A stretch of DNA of 64,000 nt, from assembly GCA_963932465.1 (NCBI GenBank), contig OZ010800.1, positions 99,033,307 through 99,097,306 of the forward strand, in the 5' to 3' direction. Shown here piece by piece: positions 26,411 to 37,147 of this stretch. This DNA comes from Maratus speciosus (taxonomy: Eukaryota > Arthropoda > Arachnida > Araneae > Salticidae). Each line of letters starts with the position of its first letter. Position 1 is the first letter of the stretch. The notes under the pieces are model-generated. The model had not been told where the DNA came from. It saw nothing but the letters and a program-made list of their open reading frames with translations, and did no database searches. Made by a program: the position numbers and the translations under genes.

Positions 26411-27647
26411 AAATGTATTGTACAAATACGATTTCTGAAATTAAGATTTATTATTTATGACTTTATTATTTTTACAAACAATACTTTTAATAGTTATAAA
26501 AACATTATACTGAAATAGTATTATGATTTTAAAAACACACTAAATATACTTACATTTTGAATTTACAAGTTCATTAACATCTTTATATTAAAATTTTTAT
26601 GTTTATGTATTTAAATCTCATAAAAAAGATGTTTGCAGTAATACCCGAATGATTTATTTAGTAATATTTTATTGTAGAAGACATATTACAGGATTCACAT
26701 GCAGCGTCATATTGCAGGATTTTTATCCTGTTCCTAGAAACTAATCATATATATATATATTTACATAAATACACTAGTTTAGAATGCTAAAATTCTTCTT
26801 AATAATACAAAAATGAATTGCACAAATGATTTTTTTCACTACCTAAACCTATTTAAAACAGTTTAATAGATGTAAAAAAATCAAGTACTTTTTGTCATTT
26901 ACATAACCATCATAAACATTCAAGATTTAAAAGGGTGTTACGAACATCATATGCCCATATCGCACACACAAAGCCTTCGCTTCAAAAATTTTCATCCGGG
27001 TTCAATTGTCGATACCTATAATTTGGCGAAAAATAGAAAAGAGTAGGAAAGGAGGATGGAGGTTTTAATTATTACATATTTTTGTTCTATGATCAAGCTT
27101 ACCTATATAGCATGTAAGCTCCTGCATACTTCCACAGGCGCTACAATTCATTCTAATTTCCTCCTGATACTAAAATGACAAGATCTGGCATTCCTGGGGA
27201 AGATACTTTTACGCTTTCCTGAGAAATGAGCTTCCAATAACGTCTTACGGAGCAACTCCCAAGGACGTCATTGTGAGGAAGTTGCAAGGAAGTCACAGTT
27301 CTGGCGTCATTTTATGAGTGATTCTGGTGTACAATACTCAATTGCTTTTTATTAAAGTAAAGTGAACTCCACTTGATTGGGATCGATTTTTAATGAGTTA
27401 GTTTTATATTACAAATTATTCAATCTATTATTTTTAGTAAATTAGATAATTGTTATTCATCTGTAATTATCTTTTTATGGTAATAACATTTTATCCTTGT
27501 AAATTAAATTAAATATTTTAATTTAATATTTCAGTTAATACATATTTTAAACACTAATTACTATTACTAATCTTTTAATCCAAATTGTGTTAATTTATCA
27601 TTACATTATAATATTTCCATTTGCTAAAAATGTTTAAGATTAACACT
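26411..27647. other. Stretch with no recognisable gene
   Basis: About 1.2 kb. The part at 26930-27310 is less AT-rich and may be unique DNA, but no long frame is open through it. No repeats were seen. Confidence 0.4.
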
Positions 27648-27856
27648 TTAACCCGGGAGCAACCGCATGGGGTGTGACATACTCCTTGTGCTTATGGTTT
27701 TTACAACTGTCACCACTAATTTTTCAAAACGTATTCGTCAACATAATTTATTTCATAATTTATATACTTTGTAAGGTTACGATTACTATTTGTATTTATT
27801 GGTGACAAAGTAAAAACCATTCACACTCTGGGTATGCACGACATCACCCGGGTTAA
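27648..27856. mobile_element. Intact TTTAACCCGGG MITE (209 bp)
   Basis: It begins TTTAACCCGGGAG and ends CACCCGGGTTAAA, with wider inverted pairing between GTGCTTATGGTTTTTACAA and GTAAAAACCATTCACACTC. It is the uninterrupted version of the MITE that is split at 22849-24956. Non-coding. No clear target duplication beyond AT-rich flanks. Confidence 0.85.
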
Positions 27857-28119
27857 AAACAGCGAAATAGTTAATTTTGACTGTTGACATGTTTCAACTC
27901 ATCCAGAGGCATTTTCAAAACAAATAAAAAATGATATTCTAAAATTGCACGGTCTATGATGCAATCAATTGAAACGACATCATTATTTTTTTCATGTAAC
28001 GCGCGTTATTATTATTATTTTTTTTTCTTTTTTACTTGGATGCATAGGCGTAGCGTCGGGGGGGCACGGGGGGGGGGCGTGTGCCCCCCCAACCTTCTAC
28101 ACGCTGGGCGCCAGAACAG

Positions 28120-29000
28120 AAAGCGTAAGGGGCGCCAAATGAAGATTTTTTTTGTCTTTACATACAAAAATATATATGCATTTACATGGAATTTTCATAA
28201 AAATGTCTTACAGCCGGAAAATCCAAAAGTAAAACTGAACCAAATGCATTGAATTTTACAAATATATAAGAAATATTCATCTATAATAGAAGACTGCAAA
28301 AGAATTGGAAAAAAGGAGCTTTTTTTTTAGGCATTATTCTTTCTTCAATTCGAAGTGTACCAAAAGGCGAAGGGGCGCCAAATGAAGATTTTGTTTGACT
28401 CTGACTTTTCTGATGAATAGATTCCATGAAGACATCAATTTTCTTTTCTCTCTCATCCTGAGCAGTGTTGAGCTTTCATTTTTCCCGTCTTGATATGGGC
28501 GAGATCGGGCGGCTGCCCGGGACAGGTTAGGCTAGGTGGGGAGGCCTAGCAATTGGCTTTAGCTCAACAAGCCCCACCCAGGCTGCCCGGGACAATAAAA
28601 ATTAACGGGAAAAGGAGTCATGGTGGAAACTAAGGGGGCGGAGAGGGAGCATGTGCCCTGGACGCCACGCGAAGGGGGCGCCAGATGAAAATTTGGTTTA
28701 CCGTTTTATACAATCTATATATGTGTGTGTGAAATTTGTGTAAAAAAATATTTTTTAGCTGAAAAATCAAAAAGAAAAGCTGAGTAAAGTGCATTAAAAT
28801 TGCCGAATAGATAAAAAGATTTGCCTACAATATACAAGACAGCAAATGAATAACTCTATTCTTTTTCTTATAATTACTTTTTTACATGCATATCACCATA
28901 TCTGGCTTTAGATGGGGCGAGGTCAGATGGCTGACTGGGATAATAAAAACCAAGCGGTCGAAAATTCACAAATTGAAAAGTAAAAATTAATAATTTTGTT
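28120..29000 (+). repeat. Degenerate ~300 bp tandem units marked by GGGGCGCCA
   Basis: Three units start at AAGGGGCGCCAAATGAAGAT (about 28128), the same block near 28372, and GAAGGGGGCGCCAGATGAAA near 28671. Units 1 and 3 share the following AT-rich stretch (GAAAATCCAAAAGTAAAACT / GAAAAATCAAAAAGAAAAGC). Units 2 and 3 share GGGCGAGATCGGGCGGCTG / GGGGCGAGGTCAGATGGCTG and GGGA-AATAAAAA. Units have diverged strongly. A further GGGGGCGCCAAAA lies near 29590. Confidence 0.6.
28511..28593. mobile_element. 57 bp insertion with 13 bp direct duplication
   Basis: GGCTGCCCGGGAC occurs exactly at 28511-28523 and 28581-28593. Between the copies is a 57 bp GC-rich insert that starts AGGTTAGGCTAGGTGGGGAG and ends AAGCCCCACCCA; GTGGGG and CCCCAC within it can pair. 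The related unit near 28930 has only one copy of the flanking block, so the insert is extra. A duplication of this size is typical of target-primed retroposition of a short RNA. The insert is not recognised. Confidence 0.65.
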
Positions 29001-29831
29001 GTTGTTGTTTTGAATCACACATAAATTTGAAAATTAGCTTTGAAAATTAAATTTAAAAAGTTGAGGAAAGTATGTAGACATATCAATCTATAAATAAGAA
29101 GAGTCATATAAGTGATAATTCCACAAAACTGGTGTAGATTGTAAAGGAAGATATTTTACAATGCTGGAATTCATTTTTATGCCTACAATAAATCCTGGTT
29201 TTTTTAATTCCTGAAACAATGTGACTCATATCACTATGACATTAAAGTACCTCAATTGTAATAATTTGTAATGCTACAATAGTAAACATCTAGAAAAATG
29301 AAATATGTCTGTAATGGAACATTGTCTTAAACGAAAAAAACTGCATGGTTCCAACAGAAATAATACCAAAAGTTATATCTGCCAAGACGGAAACCTGTAT
29401 AAAGCGGGATTATTTCTGTTTCCTTTCGATTTTTTTTCACAGGTTTTAATGCATAAATATTTGACAAAGCTGGTTATATATTTCAATATTATTACGTATT
29501 TTACTGTTACACATTTTAAATTTAAAAATAAGTCCTCTAATAGAAACTTTCGTAAATTTCGCTTTGTAAATTTACTTTGCGGAGGAAGGAGGGGGCGCCA
29601 AAATCCATGTTTGCCCCGGGTGAAAATATAGCTAGTTTCGGCCCTGGAAGGAGTGCACAAAGTAAAATGCTTTGGTAAAATTCTTTAAAAGAGAAAAAAT
29701 GAGTATAGCATTTGCAGTGGTACAATAAAAAATCTCACACAGGGCGCCATGGCTAATAAAGCCGCCTCTGGCTTTCTCCTCCAAATGATCTTTTCACTTC
29801 TTTTTGCCTCCTTGCCCTTGAACTTCCTCAG

Positions 29832-30270
29832 TTAGTCGACAAAAGAAAAGACGAATTTCGACAAAAGATCGTGGAAAAATATGGCGAATTTCGTCAAAAA
29901 AATCTCTGAAACAAATACCAAATATCATTTTCGCGTAATCGGTCATAGAAAAATCCACGAAATTTGACAAAGAATCGTGTAAAAAAATCGTGAATTCCAT
30001 AAAACGATCGGCGGAAAAAAATGCGAATTTTGGTAATTCGTCGTCGAAAAAATCGCGAATCTCCTAAAAGGACCGTGGAAAAATATCTTTAACTTTATCA
30101 AAGGTTGCGGAAACAAATGGCGATTTTCATCATTCGGTCACGAAAAAATCGTCGCAAATTTCGTCAAAAGAATGCACAAAATATTACGAATTTCGTCTAA
30201 CGACCAAGAGAACAAAAATAGCAAACTTCGTCAAACATTCGCGAACAAAAAGACGACAAGGGTAATTCTG
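29832..30270 (+). repeat. ~30 bp minisatellite, block A
   Basis: Degenerate units of about 30-34 bp follow the pattern GCGAATTTCGTCAAA-GATCGCGGAAAAA. Individual units differ by 20-30 percent. The array is non-coding. Confidence 0.75.
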
Positions 30271-30365
30271 AGTAAAAAAAAAAAATCTGAAATTCACAGC
30301 AAATTGTCTGAAAGGACAGCAGAGGAGTGAAAGGGCGGAAATCTTCCGGCCCCAATTATGCGTTT

Positions 30366-30715
30366 TTTCGGCTGCCCTTTAGCGAAATTCGCGTTTTTCC
30401 GCGATTCTTCGACGAAATTTGCGTTTCTTTATCGCGATCCTTTGACGAAATTCGCACTTTTCGGCGATATTTTGAAAAAAAATTGCGTTTTTGCGATCCC
30501 TTAGTGAAATGTGTGTGTTTTTCGCGATTCCCAGACGAAGTTTCCGTTTTTTCGTGATCACTTGTCGAAATTCGCGTTTTTTTCCACGATTCTTTGGCGA
30601 AATTAATTTTTTCTGCTATCCTTTGAAGAAATTGGCGACTTTTTTCTGTGAACGATTAATTCATTTTTTCGGCGAACATTTGCCGAAATTCGCGATATTT
30701 TTTATGCCCGAATTT
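30366..30715 (-). repeat. ~30 bp minisatellite, block B (inverted)
   Basis: The same unit as in blocks A and C, but in reverse orientation: TTTTTCGCGAT-CTTTGACGAAATTCGC. The change of direction between A and B would allow the arrays to pair as a large hairpin. Open frames here are products of the repeat, rich in Phe, Arg and Ile. Confidence 0.75.
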
Positions 30716-30799
30716 TAGGATTGATGACAGATTTTTTTTTAATTTTCAGAACCGAATGCCTTAAATTTTCGGAAAATTCAGAACAGAATCACCTCTGAA

Positions 30800-31945
30800 A
30801 AGACGCGAATTTGGTCAAATAATCGCGTAAAAAATCGAGAATTTAAACAAATAATCAAGAATTTCATAAGTCGGTTTTGAAAAACAAATCACGAATTTGA
30901 TAAACTATCGCGGAAAAGAATTACGAATTTCGTCAAATGATATCTGAAGCAAACAGCGAGTACCATCAATCGGTCGTGGAAAAAATTTATATCGCAAATT
31001 TCGACAAGTGGTGGCGGAGAAAAAATTTCCCCAGTTTGTCTTAGAAAAATTCGCGAATTTTGGCAAAGTATCGCGGAAAAATAATCGTGAATTAATGAAA
31101 CGATCGCCGGAAACAAAAACGCGAAATTTGGCAAAGGATCACGGAAAAAAAATTATGAGTTCCGTGATACGATCGCCCCCAAAAATTGAGAAATTTGCAA
31201 TAGGTCATAGGAAAAATTGCGAAATATCCTTCAACGATCGTAGCAAAAGATAGCGAAAAGAAATAACTATTATCATTAGTCAATTGGTGAAAAAATTGCG
31301 AATTTCGCAATTTGTCGTGGAAAAAATCGCGAATCCCCTCAAACAACTGTAAAAAAATATCTTGAATTTTGCCAAAGGTCACGGAAACAAATGGTGATTT
31401 TAATCATTCGGTCGCGGATAAATCATCGCAAATTACGTCAAAAGAATGGACAAAAAATTGCGAATTTCGTCTAACGATCACAAAAAAATTTCAAATTTCG
31501 TCAAATGGTCGCGGGAAAAACACGCAAATTTGGTCAAAAAAATTGAGAATTTAACCAAATGATCGCGCAAAAAATCACGAATTTTATAACTCGGTCATGA
31601 AAAGAAAATCACGAATTTTTACAAACGATCTGGAAAAGAATCGGGAATTTCGTCAAAAGATCTCTGAAACAAATAGTAACGACCATCAATCGGTCGCGGA
31701 AAATCTATATCGCGAATTTGGACAAGTGGTGGTGGAAAAAAAATCGATTTCGTCAATCTGACGTAGAAAAATTTGCGATATTTGGCAAAGGATCGCGGAA
31801 AAATCGCAAAATCTCCTTCAACGATTGTATAAAAAGATCTCTGAAAAAAATAAGTATTTTCGTCTATAGATTGGAAGGGGGGAGGGGGCGAAACCGAGAA
31901 TTTTGAAATTCGTCGAGGAAAAAATCGCGAATCTCTTCAAACAAC
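30800..31945 (+). repeat. ~30 bp minisatellite, block C
   Basis: About 35 degenerate units with the pattern GCGAATTT-GTCAAA-GATCGCGGAAAAA, in the same direction as block A. Parts of blocks A and C repeat at a larger scale: the segment near 30085-30200 (GGAAACAAATGGCGATTTTC, then ATCATTCGGTC) recurs near 31380-31460. So blocks of several units were duplicated together. Confidence 0.75.
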
Positions 31946-32709
31946 CGTTGAAAAAGTGTGTTTGGGAAGATGACTTTACAGTTGCTTTGAAGAAAAAAAT
32001 CAAATATTTTCAGTAAAAATAGTCACTGAAATCCGGAAAAAGAAGCCTTTTTTCTTGAAATAGCCGCTTTTTAATGGTTTTCGGCCTAAAATAGTCGCCA
32101 TAGCCACCGATGCTGAAAATAGTCGCTTTTAGTAGCAAGTGGCAGCCCTGCAATTGTATGTTAAGAAAAATCGGAATTTTTTGAGAAATTGTGTCGAGCC
32201 GAAACGAACCGGGAATGATTTAAATGGTTTTTTCATGGGCAGGGCTTGTTTTCATTGATTTTTGTACGAGCAGGGCCTTGGAAATAAATAAAAAAAAATA
32301 AACGGGCCAGGCCCGGGTGGAACTTTTAATTTTCTCGCCGGGCTGGACATGGGCCTTGGAATTGCGATCCGTGCAGACCTCTGTTGTGCCCCTTAGGGCC
32401 GTGCAAAGAGCGTCTAAAGGAGCGCCCCGGGCGCGAAATTTACGCTGCAAACCACGATTTTGTTTATTTATTCATTTTTCGGGGAATTTCTTTTTCTCTC
32501 TTGATCATTTTCCCCCCTGTCGCTAAACATCATGAACTCTCTAACAAATAAATGCAATTTTCTTTTATGTTATTTAGTTGTTCCGAATTCCTAAATTAAA
32601 ATTAAACCCTTTAAAGTTCCAAAATAAACGCGAAAAATATTTATTCGATAGAATTTATTTATGTTTCTGCACTTTATCAATTTTATTACACCTATCGCAA
32701 AAATAAAGA

Positions 32710-32747
32710 TTTTTTTTTTTTTTTTTTTTTTTTTGGGGGGGGGGGGG
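32710..32747. repeat. T25-G13 homopolymer run
   Basis: 25 T followed directly by 13 G inside the right end of the hAT-like element. Such runs are prone to sequencing error, so the exact lengths may be unreliable. Confidence 0.9.
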
Positions 32748-32842
32748 TGCAAAATTCAAAATTCGCCCGGGGCGCCGTTTTTATTTCGCACGACCTTGGT
32801 GCCCCCCAAAATTTTTGGTCACGCTACGCCTATGCTTGGATG

Positions 32843-33228
32843 TTAATTTCTATTTTCTAAACCCTTGAGATTTACCCATGGTTTACTCACAGGAAAAGAG
32901 AAAAAAGGAAGAGCATGAACGTTTTAAAGAAACTTCCACTTATGGAATGCCGCCGCAGCATACCTGGAGCGCGGCGTTCCTCGTTTCCGTCCAACGTCCC
33001 TCTCTGCCCCCCTTTAGCCGAGATTGTTGCGGAAGCTAGGTTGAAAAGAAAAGAAGAAAGCTATCGCACGACCGCTGTTACCTTTCACTATCATATCGTC
33101 ATTGGTATACGGATCATCCGGGTTCGTGTCAAGGCTTTGACGCTTTTTCGATCTGTTCGTTGTACGCCCCAAAAGCGCAATTAAAAAGTAATGAATATTA
33201 CTGAAAGCAAGGCATGAGAAATTTTCTA

Positions 33229-33229
<1 letters not shown>
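32843..33229. other. GC-richer unique-looking segment between a transposon and a poly-A tract
   Basis: Between about 32915 and 33175 the base composition is near 50 percent GC, in strong contrast to the surroundings. A plus-strand ORF at 32915-33184 (89 codons) covers it, but the peptide has no recognisable features. The segment is followed by an exact A40 tract at 33230-33269 after ATTTTCTACA, so it might be a processed retrocopy ending in a poly-A tail. There is no AATAAA just before the tract. I do not recognise the sequence. Confidence 0.35.

Positions 33230-33269
<40 letters not shown>
33230..33269 (+). repeat. A40 tract
   Basis: Forty consecutive A. It may be the tail of a retroposed copy lying to its left. 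Confidence 0.95.
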
Positions 33270-33272
<3 letters not shown>

Positions 33273-33424
33273 AATATTTATACAGATTTATTCAATTTCA
33301 TCGATGGTGGATTCTCTTTAATTTCGTGTTTGCCCTAGAGTCAATGGCTCATCGAAACATATCCCATTTCATGCTGAGGTTTAACCTTGCCAACATATGA
33401 TATCGAGAAGTGCCAGGTTAGGTG

Positions 33425-33500
33425 TCGTTGCAAGTGGTTCAGTTGGTAGAACGTTGCACAATAGGACGTTTTCATGATCTAGGTGAGCATGATTCATTTT
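33425..33500 (+). ncRNA. tRNA-like sequence, probably the head of a SINE or a tRNA relic
   Basis: GTGGTTCAGTTGGTAGAACG closely resembles the D-arm and A box of a tRNA, with GTTC and GAAC able to pair around AGTTGGTA. About 35 nt further, GGTGAGCATGATTC is a weak match to the T-arm B box. The anticodon stem does not pair well, so it is not a working tRNA. A tRNA-derived SINE head is the likely reading. No tail was identified. Confidence 0.4.
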
Positions 33501-34620
33501 TCCGATTATCTCGTAATTTGAGAATGTCGCGTGAAATGGTAGCTGAATGTCTGTATTTTCGAGATCCGTACGAGATTAGTCGAAAAATATCACAGGTGTC
33601 TATTAATTATGACCATAAAAAAGCCATTTGGGCAGATGGTTTGAGAGAGTTTCAAAAGTTGCACTAGCTTCCTCTAAGTTTCAAAGCACGCCGTGACTAT
33701 TCTGTTTTATTTGAAAGTACGCGTTTGCAGAACATATGTCACAGGTTTGTCAAGGTCAGATTTAATCAATTTTTGTTTGAAAATAAGCGCAACTCATTTA
33801 ACCGCTGTTTTCAAAGGTTGTAATTCTGTATGGTCCTTCATGTTCTTAACAAATTTCAGCTTGACTTTTAACATATTATTCAGCATTATGCAGCAATAAG
33901 CCTTTTTTTATATAAAAGTGTCATTCTTAAAGTATTGAAAAATAAAAAAAACTCCTGCAGATATCTGCAGTTCAATAAGTTTTTATTAATAAACAAGCAT
34001 CATATTAACTTGCACTGCATATATATTACGAAACAAATAAATTGGTCAAGTAGAACAATCACGTCGTGCTTCTTACGACATATTACTGGATTAGTACCAT
34101 ATTTTAATCAGCCATTGTTGAGGTTGGACAGCAGTCGTGCCACTGTATAGCAGTCGTGAAAGCATCGATATTGGAGGTGTCAACTCTGGGGAAATTTAGC
34201 AGCTTTGGACCGATATAATACTTCGGTTGACTTATTTAATCAATTCTATTGATTATTGATAGTGATAAGATTGATAAATTCCAATAAAACAAGCATTAAT
34301 GAAGTCAAGGCAGATTAGGCCGCATAAGTGGTGAAAAAAGGCTAATAAAGAAATCTAGGGTTTTCCCAATTAAAACATAGAAACATAGTCATCCAAAACT
34401 GTTTATTCCATCAGACCGTATCAAGTAAACAATTCCCACAGGATGAGATTAATAGAGCCATCCTTCTTGAGCACGAACTAGTTATTCATGCGAAAAAGAT
34501 GTTAAATAACGAATTAATATTCTAAGTGACGTAGGACACCAGGTAACAAATTAGGTAAACAATCAAACAGCATAAAAAAAAAACTTCTTCTGAGCTCATG
34601 CTCGAGCAATTTATTAGAAT
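33501..34620. other. Stretch with no recognisable gene
   Basis: About 1.1 kb with short ORFs only (for example 33693-33899 and 33935-34150), none with family features. No repeats were seen. Confidence 0.4.
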
Positions 34621-34639
34621 ATGCAGAGGAATTCCGATT

Positions 34640-34815
34640 GAAATGCAAATTTCAGGCTAACCAAACAAATCCATGAGCGCGACTCGAAATGAAACTGCGA
34701 TCCGTCACTCAACCAATGGAGGGCGATCGAGGAACATCACAGAGATGAATTCCGGCTCTGCTGATTGGAAGGATTCCGAAGTAAATACGCTGACGCTCGC
34801 CCGGCTGACGGGAAA
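34640..34815. promoter_or_regulatory. GC-richer segment with octamer and CCAAT-type motifs
   Basis: ATGCAAAT (octamer) occurs near 34641, CAACCAATGG near 34712 and CTGATTGGAAGG, an inverted CCAAT, near 34759, in a ~170 bp segment clearly richer in GC than its surroundings. There are CGATCG and several CpG sites. This could be a promoter-like or conserved element. No transcript start or exon is evident, so the function is a guess. Confidence 0.25.
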
Positions 34816-34989
34816 ATGAGATGAAATAAAATAAAAATGTAAAAATGGCTTTTATAAATATTTGAAAATAAAGTAACTGCGCTCTGAATTTTACGTTTGG
34901 TAGCCGAAAAATTAATGAAGGGATTAAAAGATTAGATTAAGTTTTCGAATAAGATTATTACTATGATACGCGTTTTAGATTTATAGGAA

Positions 34990-35196
34990 TTTAACTAGAA
35001 ATAAATAATGGTAAGTATTAAAAAAGGGAAATAATGAATATGCCGGCAATTTAGAATTATTTAAATGAATAGTAAAATTAAATTTTTATATAACATTTAT
35101 GTATGTTTAGTTTAAATCTTGCTAATCAAATTTAAACCACTTTTAATTATCCGATTGAGCCGAAACAATGAAAAACATGTGTAATTTAAATGATAA
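34990..35196 (+). repeat. Left flank: unit of a ~150 bp degenerate repeat
   Basis: CCACTTTTAATTATCCGATT, then GAGCCGAAAC and AACATGTGT-ATTT at 35138-35190 match the units at 45190-45240 (CCACTTTCAATTATCTGATT, then ACATGTGTTTTTCCGATGAC). The match stops exactly where the terminal repeat CCCAGCTAAAAATGAACTGC starts at 35197. Confidence 0.6.
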
Positions 35197-35525
35197 CCCA
35201 GCTAAAAATGAACTGCAGAAATTCTACAAAAAAACCGCAGTTGGAAAACTGCGGTGATTTGGCCGATTCCGCTACAGATTTTTTGCGGTCAATAGAACAA
35301 CAAAATTACCGCAGTTTACTAACTGCAGTAATTTAGCAGTTGTATTGACCACAAAAATTCTACAGAAAATTTATAGTTATATCAATATTAAAAATTCTGC
35401 AGAAATTTCGCAGTTTTATTGACCGCAAAAATTCTGTAGTGGAATCGGCCAAATCACCGCAGTTCTCCAACTGCAGTTTTTTTGTAGTTATATCGACCTC
35501 AAAAATGTAGTTTTTTTTTACTGAG
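35197..35525. repeat. Palindromic left end of the 9.7 kb element (MITE-like by itself)
   Basis: The arms 35212-35300 and 35405-35500 are inverted copies: ACCGCAGTTGGAAAACTGCG, GTGATTTGGCCGATTCCGCT on the left and their complements (AGTGGAATCGGCCAAATCAC) on the right. CTGCAG and ACTGCGG motifs recur. It could be a MITE on its own, with its right end at CTGAG (35521-35525). A diverged relative forms the right end at about 44735-44934. Confidence 0.75.
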
Positions 35526-37090
35526 TATCCACTTTGCCTCCCTGAGGAAAGTGCCCTCAGGGGGGCAAAGTAGTGCACGGAGCAGCGGAAGTATATAAAA
35601 TGATTAAGCGGTCACAGGTTTGGGTGTCGGCAAAATGTAGGAAAGTGCCCTCTAAAGGGGGGGGGGAGTAGTGGATGGAGCACCAGAAATGCATAAAATG
35701 ATTAAGCGGTCACAGGCCTTACCAACGATATGTCACATGACAGGTATCAGAAAAATTTAGTAAAGTGCCCCCCAAGGGGGGCAAAGCAGTGGGCAGAGTA
35801 CCAAAAGTACATAAAATGATTAAGCAGCCAAAGGCCTTTCCAACGATATGTTACATGACAGGTGTCGGGAAAATTTAGTAAAGTGCCCCCCTGGGGGGCA
35901 AAGTGGTGGGTGTGGTACCGAAGTGCACAAAATGATTAAGCAGTCACAGGTCTTTCCAACAATATGTTACATGACGGGTATCTGCAAAATTTAGTAAAGT
36001 GCCCCCCCCCGGGGGGCAAAGTGGTGGGCGGGGTACTGGAAGTGCATAAAATGATTAAGCGGTCACAGGCCTTTCCAACGATATGTCACATGATGGGTGT
36101 CACAAAAATTTAGGAAAGTGCCCCCCAGGGGGGCAAAGTAGTGGGCGGAGTACCGGAAGAGCATAAAATGATTAAGCAGCCAAGGGCCTTTCGAACGATA
36201 TGTCACATGACGGGTGTCAGGAAAATTTAGTAAAGTACACCCCTGGGGGGGGCAAAGTGGGGGGTGGGGGAGGAGTACCGCAAGTGCATAAAATGATTAA
36301 GCAGTTACAGGCCATTCCAACGATATGTCACATGATTACTGTCAGAAAATTTTAGGAAAGTGCCCCCCTAAGGGGGCAAAGCAGCGGGCAGAGTACCGAA
36401 AGTACATAAAATGATTAAGCAGCCAAAGGCCTTTCCAACGATATGTTACATGACAGGTGTCGGGAAAATTTAGTAAAGTGCCCCCCTGGGGGCAAAGTGG
36501 TGGGTGTGGTACCGAAGCGCATAAAATGATTAAGCAGTCACAGGTCTTTCCAACGATATGTTACATAACGGGCATCTGCAAAATTTAGTAAAGTGCCCCC
36601 CCCGGGAGGCAAAGTGGTGGGCGGGGTACTGGAAGTGCATAAAATGATTAAGCGGTCACAGGCCTTTCCAACGATATGTCACATGACGGGTGTCGGAAAA
36701 ATTTAGGAAAGTGCCCCCCAGGGGGGCAAAGTAGTGGGCGGAGTACCGGAAGTGCATAAAATGATTAAGCAGCCAAGGGCCTTTCGAACGCTATGTCACA
36801 TGACGGGTGTCGGGAAAATTTAGTAAAGTACACCCCTGGGGGGGCAAAGTGGGGGGTGGGGGAGGAGTACCGGAAGTGCATAAAATGATTCAGCAGTTAC
36901 AGGCCATTCCAACGATATGTCACATGACAGGTGTTAGCAAAATTTAGGAAAGTACCCCCCGGGGGGGTCAAAGTGGTGGGCAGAGCACCAGAAGTGCATA
37001 AAATGATTAAGCAGTCACAGGCCTTTTCAATGATATGTCACATGAGGGGCTATGGCAAAATTTAGAAAAATGCCCTCCCACGGGGGAGGG
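35526..37090 (+). repeat. 118 bp satellite with a five-unit higher-order period
   Basis: About 13 units follow the order AAAGTGCCCCCC-GGGGGGCAAAG, GTGGGCGGAGTACCGGAAGT, GCATAAAATGATTAAGC, CACAGGCCTTTCCAACGATA and TGTCACATGACGGGTGTC, then AAAATTTAG. ATAAAATGATTAAGC recurs every 113-124 bp. Units five apart resemble each other more than neighbours: 35759 with 36355, 35877 with 36474, 35994 with 36591, 36113 with 36710. So a ~597 bp five-unit block has been duplicated. Each unit has a C-run/G-run stem (GTGCCCCCC...GGGGGGCAA). Non-coding. Confidence 0.9.
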
Positions 37091-37147
37091 GCAGGCGGGG
37101 AGAGGGACACGAAGGTGCTAATACAAATAAGCAGCCACACACCTTTC

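Larger units (their letters stand above)
28043..32834. mobile_element. 4.8 kb hAT-like element filled with tandem repeats
   Basis: The left end CATAGGCGTAGCGT (28043) and right end ACGCTACGCCTATG (to 32834) are perfect 14 bp inverted repeats. They are flanked by a perfect 8 bp duplication CTTGGATG at 28035-28042 and 32835-32842. An 8 bp duplication is the mark of the hAT superfamily (P elements also make 8 bp). G/C runs lie just inside both ends. The 4,792 bp interior has no transposase. It holds ~300 bp degenerate units (28120-29000), a 57 bp insertion with its own duplication (28511-28593) and three blocks of ~30 bp minisatellite (29832-31945). It is therefore a large non-autonomous element that carries satellite DNA. 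Confidence 0.85.

Noticed and set aside
25833..26460. Two ORFs of about 100 codons sharing a peptide
   Set aside because: They are the two arms of a foldback MITE; the shared peptide is due to the palindrome.
30327..31906. Similar ORFs in the 29.8-31.9 kb block
   Set aside because: Also products of the ~30 bp minisatellite in both orientations.
33425..33500. Functional tRNA gene
   Set aside because: The D-arm is good but the anticodon stem does not pair and the T-arm is poor.
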